The notes under the pieces were generated by a model. The model had not been told where the DNA came from. It saw nothing but the letters and a program-made list of their open reading frames with translations, and did not search any database. 44,889 bases of DNA from Acidobacteriota bacterium (GTDB lineage Bacteria > Acidobacteriota > JAAYUB01), in contig JAGNHB010000049.1 of assembly GCA_018001935.1 (NCBI GenBank), positions 1 through 44,889 on the forward strand. Direction: 5' to 3'. Numbering within the stretch: the first letter of the stretch is position 1; each line of letters begins with the position of its first letter. Shown piece after piece: positions 8,984 to 15,398 of this stretch. The position numbers and the translations under genes were made by a program.

Positions 8984-9015
8984 AGGCAGAACCGCAAGCG
9001 AAGGCGGTTTTGCCT
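8984..9015 (+). terminator. Stem-loop after lon
   Basis: AGGCAGAACCGC (8984-8995) pairs with GCGGTTTTGCCT (9004-9015) across an 8-nt loop, with one G-U pair in RNA. It lies 20 nt after the lon stop. The right arm carries a short T run inside the stem but no U tail follows, so termination efficiency is uncertain. Confidence 0.5.
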
Positions 9016-9018
9016 TGA

Positions 9019-9336
9019 CAATTCCGCAAAGTCGTCGCGTTGTCCCTTCTCAAGCAGGCGGTGGCCGACGAGGACCTGAAGGGGACCCGGTCGGCCCTCC
9101 ACTACCTGAAGATCCGGGACGGGCGCGAGGTCGATTTCTGCCACGTTGAGAACGACCAGCCGAAGTTCCTCGTGGAGGCGAAGCGGACGGAGACCAACCG
9201 TGCGCCGCATCTGCTGCACTTTTGCGGAAAGTAAGGTTTGCGGGGCATCCAGGTCGTCCGTCACCTCAAGCGGGAATTCACGGAGGGGAACGTGACCCTG
9301 CGTTCGGCGCGGTCCTGGCTTCGCGAACTTTACTGA
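9019..9336 (+). pseudogene. C-terminal remnant of a DUF4143 AAA-type ATPase
   Basis: The open frame has the typical end of DUF4143 ATPases: VVALSLLKQAV...LHYLKIRDGREVDF...FLVEAKRT, then an in-frame TAA at 9232-9234, then GIQVVRHLKREF...ARSWLRELY and a TGA at 9334. The N-terminal P-loop domain is missing; the frame starts right after a TGA at 9016. Both truncation and a nonsense codon show it is dead. Residues past the stop still match the family, so decay is recent or the stop was the last event. A complete relative of the same family is at 30038-31315 in this window. Confidence 0.72.
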
Positions 9337-9444
9337 GAACTTCCACGACTGCCGGAGCGGGTCTGGCCCGGACGTGCTGCGCAATTTACGCCACGTTGAA
9401 CTATTTCATGTTTTTCGGTTCATCCATGCCGGTTGACCGGGGGT

Positions 9445-10248
9445 TCAGTCTCGGCGGCCGTGCAGTTCGAAGGCGGCCCAGTGAAAGGGATGGGCGTAGT
9501 TCCCTTCCCGGGCCAACCGGGCCCGGGCACGCAGGAGAGCGACATCGCGCGGGGCGCCGGCGAGAATCTCCCGGTAGAACGTTTCCATGAAACACTGGGC
9601 GGACTCGTCGGAAATGGGCCAGAGTGAGACGACAACGCTCCGGGCCCCGGCGTAGAAAAAGGCCCGGGACAGACCCATGATCCCCTCGCCTCCGAGCACC
9701 TTTCCCAGGCCCGTTTCACAGGCCGAAAGGACCACGCACTCGCTGTCCAGCCGGAGATCCTGGATGATCTCCCAGGCCTGGAGGAAACCGTCGCGCCGGT
9801 GATCGTCCCGGGAGGCGGCATCGAGAGGTTCCGAAGATGGCGCGGGCGAGAGGGCGAGGGCGGAGTTCATGGGGAAATCGGCGTCAATCAGCCCGTGGCA
9901 GGCGAAATGGAGGTATTTCGTCTCCCCGGGGAGCGTTCGCACGGCGTCCTCGTTGGCTTCCCCACCCAGAAACACCCTGGACCGGGGGCCGCCGAAAAGG
10001 GCGGAAATGGACAGGACCTCCTCCTTTGTCCCGGGGAGTGGTTGGAGGAGGAACCCGCCGTCGGCGGGGTTGACCGGCTCCCTGCCGCCGTCAGGGTCCC
10101 CGACCGGGTAGAGGGGATCCCCGAAGCCGGCCCAGGTGGCCTCACCCGGGGTGGCTGAACGCGGGCGGTCGGCCTGCAAGCTGGCGTACACCGTCAGGGA
10201 AGGCTGGACGGACAAGGGTTTCTGGAGGCCGAGGGGTTTGGCCGCCAA
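9445..10248 (-). CDS. CHAT caspase-like domain (downstream half of a frameshifted gene)
   Basis: About 267 codons in the frame that continues the PDZ-TPR gene after a one-base shift. It carries the CHAT peptidase core: ‘SVQPSLTVYASL’ at the start, the catalytic His in HFACHG (H118 of this segment) and the catalytic Cys in VLSACETG (C177), then GGEGIMGLSRAFFYAGARSVVVSLW and the terminal helices. CHAT domains are caspase/separase-fold cysteine proteases. Both catalytic residues are intact, so the protein would be functional if the frame were restored. The first apparent start (TTG at 10248) has no ribosome site, arguing that this is not an independent gene. Frame joins the upstream half near 10264-10268. 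Confidence 0.75.
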   Translation of the reverse strand: MAAKPLGLQKPLSVQPSLTVYASLQADRPRSATPGEATWAGFGDPLYPVGDPDGGREPVNPADGGFLLQPLPGTKEEVLSISALFGGPRSRVFLGGEANEDAVRTLPGETKYLHFACHGLIDADFPMNSALALSPAPSSEPLDAASRDDHRRDGFLQAWEIIQDLRLDSECVVLSACETGLGKVLGGEGIMGLSRAFFYAGARSVVVSLWPISDESAQCFMETFYREILAGAPRDVALLRARARLAREGNYAHPFHWAAFELHGRRD

Positions 10249-12947
10249 TCCCTCGGCCGCTGCTTCTCGGACGGCGTGAGCACGCTGAAGGGCAACAGGT
10301 GAAGGGCGGCGTCGGGAAGAAGGAGGATGTGTTTGCAGGCGGCGATCTCCCGGCCGGCCGGCGCCAGGAGAAGGGCGAACAGGGTCTCCGCGCTTTTTTT
10401 CCAGGCCTGAGAATCCGCTCTCGAGGCCGCATTCAACCCTAACTGCGAACGCAGCAGGCGAACCCGCCGCTCGATCTCTCCCCGTCCCACCGGCAGGATG
10501 GCAGTTCGGAGGGAGGCTTTCCCCGACCGGGACCGGAGCAGCGCAAACAGGTGGGTCCGCTCTTCCGCCACGGCGTAGGCGATGAGCAGGGTGCCCGGTT
10601 CCAGCGCTTTCACGATGCCGGAGTACCCCAGTGGTTTGGGGTACTCCAGGGCGGCCAAGCGGGGAGATGCCTGCCGGATTTCCTCAGCCAGGGCATCCTC
10701 CTCCTGGGGAAGCATGAAGAGTTCGGAACGCCAGGCGTCGATCTGCCCGGAGTCGGTCTGGGCATCGGCCTGGGCGAGTCGGTTGTAGAGGAAGGTCCGC
10801 CGCCTGGCCAGGTCCCGTCGCCGGTCCAGCAAGGGGCCGGGGACCTCGCCCTGAAGGTCCACGCTCCGGGAGGAGATCATTTCCAGGAGCGCCCGTGAAC
10901 GGGAACGTTCCAAGGTCTCCAGGGCGATTGCCGATCGATTCGCTTCCAGGTAGGCCGCGATCAGGTTCGTGTAACACCCCTCCTGGTTCGCCGAGAAGGA
11001 TGCCTTGGCCGAGGCCGCACCGGTCTTTTCCCGCTGGGCCTCGATGGTATCCACGGTCTTTTCCAGCAATTCCAGGCGCCGGGGGAGATGCCCCATCGCC
11101 CCTTCGACCTCCGCCAACTGCTGCAGGCTGTCGGCCATGGTGACACTGCCGGGGGCCAGGCGTTCACGGATTTCCAGCGCCTTTCGGTGATGTTCCCGGG
11201 CCGCCGCCAGGTCTCCCTGGGCTTTCCGTGCCTTGCCCAGGTCGCTGTGGCTGCGGGCCACGTCCAGGCCGCCGGGGGCCAGCCGTTCCCGCAGTTCCAG
11301 GCTCTGCAGGAAATACGGCACGGCCGAGACCGGATCGCCCTGGTCCAGGGCCACGGAACCCAGGTTCTCCAGGCTCCTGGCCAGATCGATGCCGCCGGGG
11401 GCCAGCTTCTCCTGGATCCTCAGCGCCTGGAGGAAGTAATCCTTCGCGGCCGGGAAGTCTTGCTGGTCCCCCGCCACGGCTCCCAGGTTGTTGAGGCTGT
11501 TGGCTAAATCCACGCTGCCGGGGGCCAGACGCTCACGGAGAACCAGGGCTTTCGCCAGGTACACCCGGGCGGCGGCCGGGTCGCCTTGTTTCCACGCCAC
11601 CAGCCCGATGTTGTTGAGGATGTCGGCAACCGACAGGCTGTCGGGGGCCAGGCGTTCCTCGATGGCCAGCGCCTGGAGGTAATGCTTCCTCGCCGTGACC
11701 CAGTCGCCTTCCCACCAGGCTACATTGCCCAGGTTCACGAGGCAGTCGGCGACCCTTCGAGTGCCCGGCACCCGGCGCTCCCGGATGGCCAGGCCACGCT
11801 GCAGGAAGTGCCTGGCCGCCCCCAGGTCGCCCTGGTCGATGGCCACGAGGCCAAGATTGTTGAGACACGAGGCCACGTTGAGGCTGTCGGGGGCCAGGCG
11901 CTCCTGAACCTCCAGGGCCCGCTGGAAGTGTTCCCGGGCCGCCGCCAGGTTGCTGCGCTTCCATTCCACGAGCCCCAGGCCGTTGATGCTGGAACTCACT
12001 TCCGTGCCGGCCGGGGCCAGGCGTTCCTGGATGGCCAGGGCCCGCTTGAAATATTCCCCGGCGGCGGCCAGATTGCCCTGTTCCCGAAACAAATGACCCC
12101 GGTTGGTCAGCCCGGCGGCGAAGGCCAGGCTGTCCGGGGCAAGCCGTTCCCAGATGGCCAGAACCTTTTCCGCCAGTTCCATTGCTTCCGGCAACCGTCC
12201 GCGACGCTGCTCCAAAAGGCTGTTCAACTGGAGCACGGCGGCCAGCCGGGCCTCCGAGCCGGGGGCCGCGGCCAGGGCTCGGGCCTGGGTAAAGATCTCG
12301 GCGGCCGTGTCCTCGGCCCCGGCGGAAGAGAGGGTCTGCGCCAGGGACAGGAGCGCGAAAAACCGCCAGACTCCGGACTCCGGCGCGTGTTCAGCGACAC
12401 CACGGCAGACGTTTTCGGCATCCTGCCATCGGCGCAGGTCCCGCAGCGCCCTGGCCAGTTCCAGCCGGAGCCACCACGCCGGGCCGGGCCGGCCTTCCTT
12501 CTCCACCTGGTCCGCCAGGGCCTGCCATCGGGCCAGCCCCCCCACTCTGGTTTCCTCCACCCGCAGCGCCTGGCGGACCTCTCTGAGCGTGCCCAGCAGC
12601 GTTTCCGAAAGAACCGGCCGCAACTCGAACCCCCAATCACCCTGCGGAAGCCTGACCGGGATGATTTCCGACCCGCGGCGGACCCGGAACCGGGTTTCGC
12701 CGGCCTTCTCCCAGTCCGACCGGCGAGCGAGGACCGCTTCGAGCGAGGGGTTGTCCTGCTCCTCCAGGCCGGTGATGACGTCCCCGGCCTTCAACCCTGC
12801 CCGGTCAGCCAGGGAGTTTTCCTTCACCGACTCCACCACCGCCGGATCAACCGGCGCCGGAGCGGCTTCCAGCCCCCCGTGCACGTTGGCCGTCAGCAGG
12901 GTCGCCCAGAAAACGATGCCCAGGGTGCTTCTGCCGCCGATGGCCAT
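10194..12947 (-). CDS. Secreted PDZ-TPR protein (upstream half of a frameshifted PDZ-TPR-CHAT protein)
   Basis: 917 aa. A signal peptide (1-29, MAIGGRSTLGIVFW..) suggests export. A PDZ-like segment (38-105: SLADRAGLKAGDVITGLE) is followed by helical repeats and, from residue 269 to about 597, eight tandem 41-residue TPR-type repeats with the recurring signature ERLAP[GD]S...NNLG.VA..[QG]D..AA; a ninth is partial. The DNA shows the same 123-bp period. The frame enters the CHAT domain (HILLLPDAALHLLPFSVL) and then runs out of frame into PSEKQRPRDW and a stop at 10194. The start ATG at 12947 has an AAGGAGG site. TPR-CHAT proteins are proposed to sense partners through the repeats and cleave targets with CHAT. 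A one-base deletion in GAG(G)AA would explain the split. Confidence 0.78.
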   Translation of the reverse strand: MAIGGRSTLGIVFWATLLTANVHGGLEAAPAPVDPAVVESVKENSLADRAGLKAGDVITGLEEQDNPSLEAVLARRSDWEKAGETRFRVRRGSEIIPVRLPQGDWGFELRPVLSETLLGTLREVRQALRVEETRVGGLARWQALADQVEKEGRPGPAWWLRLELARALRDLRRWQDAENVCRGVAEHAPESGVWRFFALLSLAQTLSSAGAEDTAAEIFTQARALAAAPGSEARLAAVLQLNSLLEQRRGRLPEAMELAEKVLAIWERLAPDSLAFAAGLTNRGHLFREQGNLAAAGEYFKRALAIQERLAPAGTEVSSSINGLGLVEWKRSNLAAAREHFQRALEVQERLAPDSLNVASCLNNLGLVAIDQGDLGAARHFLQRGLAIRERRVPGTRRVADCLVNLGNVAWWEGDWVTARKHYLQALAIEERLAPDSLSVADILNNIGLVAWKQGDPAAARVYLAKALVLRERLAPGSVDLANSLNNLGAVAGDQQDFPAAKDYFLQALRIQEKLAPGGIDLARSLENLGSVALDQGDPVSAVPYFLQSLELRERLAPGGLDVARSHSDLGKARKAQGDLAAAREHHRKALEIRERLAPGSVTMADSLQQLAEVEGAMGHLPRRLELLEKTVDTIEAQREKTGAASAKASFSANQEGCYTNLIAAYLEANRSAIALETLERSRSRALLEMISSRSVDLQGEVPGPLLDRRRDLARRRTFLYNRLAQADAQTDSGQIDAWRSELFMLPQEEDALAEEIRQASPRLAALEYPKPLGYSGIVKALEPGTLLIAYAVAEERTHLFALLRSRSGKASLRTAILPVGRGEIERRVRLLRSQLGLNAASRADSQAWKKSAETLFALLLAPAGREIAACKHILLLPDAALHLLPFSVLTPSEKQRPRDWRPNPSASRNPCPSSLP

Positions 12948-13013
12948 GGTCGCCTCCTTGCATTCCGGATTTCAGAGATTCTGCCTGAGGCGGAGCGTAT
13001 CAACGCCGTTCGA

Positions 13014-14402
13014 CTAGAGCTTCCGGTACAGCGTCCGGAGGTTGACGCCCAGGAGGTTGGCGGCCAGGGGCTTGTTCCCGCCGAGCCGCCGGAGGGTCTC
13101 CCGGGCGTACCGGCGCTCGGCCTCCTCCAGGGAGAGCCCGAACGGCAGCGCGAGGTCGCTCCGGTCCACGCCCAGGGGGGCGTCCGGGCCCTTGCGGGCG
13201 GCGGGGCGGTCGTCCTCGACCAGATCCAGCAGTCCCTTCGGAAGGTCCCGGGGGAGGATGCAGTCGTCCCGGGCCACGATCACCGCCCGCTCGACGACGT
13301 TCTGGAGTTCCCGAATGTTCCCCGGCCAGGGGTAGCGGAGCAGGAGTTCCATCGCCTCGTTGGAGAGGGTCATGCCGGGGCGGCCGTTCTTGGCGGCGTA
13401 GTCGTTGAGGAAGGCGCGGGCCATGAAGGGGATGTCCTCGGTCCGCTCCCGGAGCGGCGGCAGCGAGACGCAGATCACGTTGAGGCGGAAGTAGAGGTCC
13501 TGGCGGAACTTCCCGACCTTCACCAGGGACTCGAGGTCCGCGTTGGTGGAGGCGATGACCCGGATGTCCACGGGGAGGGTCTTCCCCCCGCCCAGCCGCT
13601 CGATCTCGTGCTCCTGGAGCACCCGCAGGAGCTTCACCTGCATGGCGGGGCTGGTCTCGCCGATCTCGTCCAGGAGGATGGTCCCGCCCGAGGCCATCTC
13701 GAAGCGCCCCGCACGGCTCTCCCGGGCGTCCGTGAAAGCCCCCTTCTCGTAGCCGAACAGCTCCGACTCCAGGAGGGTCTCCGGAAGCGCGGCGCAGTTG
13801 ATCTTGATGAAGGGCTTCTGGCGGCGGCTGCTCAGGCGGTGGAGGATTTCCGCCACCCGCTCCTTTCCCGTCCCGCTCTCCCCCACCACCAGAACCGTGG
13901 CCGACGTGGGCGCCACCTGGCGGACCAGGTCCAGGACGTCCCGCATCCGCCGGTTCTGCGAGGTGAAGGCGTGGTCGCCGTCGGAGAGCTGCTCGAGACG
14001 GTGGCGCAATTCCCGGTTCTCCCGGAGCAGCCGGTGCCGTTCCAGCGCCTTGCGGACCACCTTGACCAGGCCGGTCCGGTCGAAGGGCTTCTCGATGAAG
14101 TCGTAGGCGCCCTGCTTGATGGCTTCCACCGCGGACTCGATGGTGCCGGTGCCCGAGACGAAGACGAACTCGGTGTCCTGCCCGATGGTGCGGGCGGCCT
14201 GCATGAGCTGGATGCCGTCCATCTCCGGCAGGTGAAGGTCCACCACCATCAGGTCGGGGGCTTCGGCGCGGATGGACTGCAGCGCGTCCCGGGGGTTGCC
14301 GAAGGCCGCCACCCGGTAGCCCTGCTGGAGGAGGATCCGCTCGATGGAGCGCAGGATGCCCTCCTCGTCGTCGACGGTCAGAACCAGGGGGGTCTTGTCC
14401 AT
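13014..14402 (-). CDS. NtrC-family sigma-54-dependent response regulator
   Basis: 462 aa. Receiver domain (1-120) with phospho-acceptor D55, acidic pair D11/D12 and K105; sigma-54 AAA+ domain (about 145-375) with Walker A GESGTGK (174-180), Walker B TILLDEIG (D245, E246) and the sigma-54 contact loop reading GAFTDA (221-226) where textbook activators have GAFTGA; C-terminal Fis-type helix-turn-helix ending NKPLAANLLGVNLRTLYRKL. It is divergent from the hydrogenase array, whose first gene has a -24/-12 promoter, making it the obvious candidate activator. It may receive phosphate from the hydrogenase-domain kinase at 19158 or the kinase at 22313. Stop TAG at 13014. Confidence 0.92.
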   Translation of the reverse strand: MDKTPLVLTVDDEEGILRSIERILLQQGYRVAAFGNPRDALQSIRAEAPDLMVVDLHLPEMDGIQLMQAARTIGQDTEFVFVSGTGTIESAVEAIKQGAYDFIEKPFDRTGLVKVVRKALERHRLLRENRELRHRLEQLSDGDHAFTSQNRRMRDVLDLVRQVAPTSATVLVVGESGTGKERVAEILHRLSSRRQKPFIKINCAALPETLLESELFGYEKGAFTDARESRAGRFEMASGGTILLDEIGETSPAMQVKLLRVLQEHEIERLGGGKTLPVDIRVIASTNADLESLVKVGKFRQDLYFRLNVICVSLPPLRERTEDIPFMARAFLNDYAAKNGRPGMTLSNEAMELLLRYPWPGNIRELQNVVERAVIVARDDCILPRDLPKGLLDLVEDDRPAARKGPDAPLGVDRSDLALPFGLSLEEAERRYARETLRRLGGNKPLAANLLGVNLRTLYRKL

Positions 14403-14508
14403 GGTCGTTTTCCTGTCCCTGCAACGTTCAGTTGCGCTTTATCGCGTTCCCCGCGAGGCATCGCCGGCGCAACCGTCTCATATTTCATATCATATCAGAA
14501 ACCCGCCC

Positions 14509-14524
14509 AAACCGCCCGCGGTTT
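14509..14524. repeat. Palindrome AAACCGC-CC-GCGGTTT
   Basis: Perfect 7-bp arms with a 2-bp centre, directly adjacent to the first TTGTC-N6-GACA site. It could be a regulator site or a small hairpin in the leader of the minus-strand regulator gene. Confidence 0.4.
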
Positions 14525-14526
14525 GA

Positions 14527-14583
14527 TTGTCAGAATTGACAAAAAGTTCCCCCGCCTTCCCCGGATTTTGTCGGATTTGACAC
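14527..14583. promoter_or_regulatory. Two tandem 16-bp enhancer-like sites
   Basis: Site 1, TTGTCAGAATTGACAA (14527-14542), is a perfect palindrome apart from its 4-bp centre. Site 2, TTGTCGGATTTGACAC (14568-14583), keeps TTGTC-N6-GACA. The centres are 41 bp apart, close to four helical turns, so both would lie on one DNA face. They are about 270-320 bp upstream of the -24/-12 promoter and about 125-180 bp from the start of the NtrC-like gene, the arrangement expected for an activator's upstream sites. Binding by that regulator is inference. Confidence 0.6.
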
Positions 14584-14848
14584 GATTCTCTCCCGGCTGT
14601 CAGTCCCTTCGAAGTGGGATTTTGGGCAAAATGCGCAAGATTTGAGATCATCGGTGGGCTCCCGCCGCCTTCGGGGCGGGTGAACCCGATGGAGGAACGG
14701 ACGGGGTCCCCGGGGCGTTGCTTCGCTCGCCCCGGGCTGGAACGCCCCCGCGCGTACCGCGCGGGCCTGTCCCCCGCTCCTGTCCGTGTATTTCGGGTAT
14801 TTCGTGGTTCCATTTCCGGGTAACCCGGGTTCAGCGGTGGGGAAGTTT

Positions 14849-14864
14849 TGGCGCGCAGTTTGCA
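14849..14864 (+). promoter_or_regulatory. Sigma-54 (-24/-12) promoter of the hydrogenase array
   Basis: TGGCGCGCAGTTTGCA matches the consensus TGGCACG-N4-TTGCA at every defined position but one (G for A at the fifth), with the required GG-GC spacing. Transcription would begin about 12 nt downstream, giving a leader of roughly 28 nt before the ATG at 14904. The gene of a sigma-54 activator is divergent from it. Confidence 0.72.
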
Positions 14865-14903
14865 TGACGATCCTGTATTGCGAATTCTCGACGAGGGAGA
14901 CCC

Positions 14904-15398
14904 ATGAGCGCAGTGATCCAGTTTGAAACGACCGCCCTGGACGAAATCCTGTCGAAGTACCCGTCCGGCGAGCGGCGCTGGCTGATCCCCATCCTGCAGG
15001 ACACCCAGGAGCGGTTCGGTTACCTGTCCGAGGAGTCCATCTGCCGGGTGGCGAACCACCTGAGCATCCCCACCAGCAAGATCTACGGCGTGGCCACCTT
15101 CTACAACCAGTTCCGCCTGACGGCGCCGGGGAAGTACGTGATCCGGGTCTGCCGCGGGACGGCCTGCCACGTGAAGGGGTCCGCGGCCATCCTGGAGCGC
15201 TTGGTCCAGGAACTGAAGGTCAGCCCCGGCCAGACCACGCGGGACGGCCTCTTCTCCATCGAGACCGTGGCCTGCATCGGGGCCTGCAGCATCGCCCCGG
15301 TGATCGCCGTCAACAACGACTTCCACGGCCGGCTCGAGGTCAACGAGGTGCCCCGGATCCTCGCCCGCTACCGCAAGCAGGAGGAGGTCCGGCAATGA
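14904..15398 (+). CDS. NuoE/HndA-like [2Fe-2S] subunit of NAD(P)-linked [FeFe]-hydrogenase
   Basis: 164 aa. Thioredoxin-like [2Fe-2S] protein of the complex I 24-kDa family, with ligands C83, C88, C124 and C128 (C-x4-C and C-x3-C). The N-terminal helical part (RRWLIPILQDTQERFGYLSEESI) is typical for NuoE/HndA/HydC. In multimeric hydrogenases it relays electrons between the flavin subunit and the catalytic subunit. Start ATG 14904 is preceded by GAGGGAG; the stop overlaps the start of the next gene (ATGA), indicating translational coupling. First gene of the array behind the -24/-12 promoter. Confidence 0.92.
   Translation: MSAVIQFETTALDEILSKYPSGERRWLIPILQDTQERFGYLSEESICRVANHLSIPTSKIYGVATFYNQFRLTAPGKYVIRVCRGTACHVKGSAAILERLVQELKVSPGQTTRDGLFSIETVACIGACSIAPVIAVNNDFHGRLEVNEVPRILARYRKQEEVRQ

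Larger units (their letters stand above)
14403..14903. other. Divergent regulatory region between ntrC-like gene and hydrogenase array
   Basis: 500 bp without a credible gene. From left to right it contains an AT-rich patch, TCATATCATATCAG (14484-14497), an AAACCGC-CC-GCGGTTT palindrome, two TTGTC-N6-GACA sites, a GC-rich stretch without recognisable features (about 14640-14820) and a sigma-54-type promoter followed by a GAGGGAG ribosome site. Confidence 0.7.

Noticed and set aside
6739..9384. 881-codon open frame on the minus strand
   Set aside because: Antisense shadow of lon; no domain and no ribosome site.
9445..10248. CHAT half as an independent gene
   Set aside because: Its first start is a TTG without a ribosome site and it lacks the N-terminal CHAT strands, which are encoded in the other frame immediately upstream.
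11586..14645. 1019-codon open frame on the plus strand
   Set aside because: It is antisense to the TPR and NtrC-like genes; its length comes from high GC third-position bias. No ribosome site or recognisable domain.
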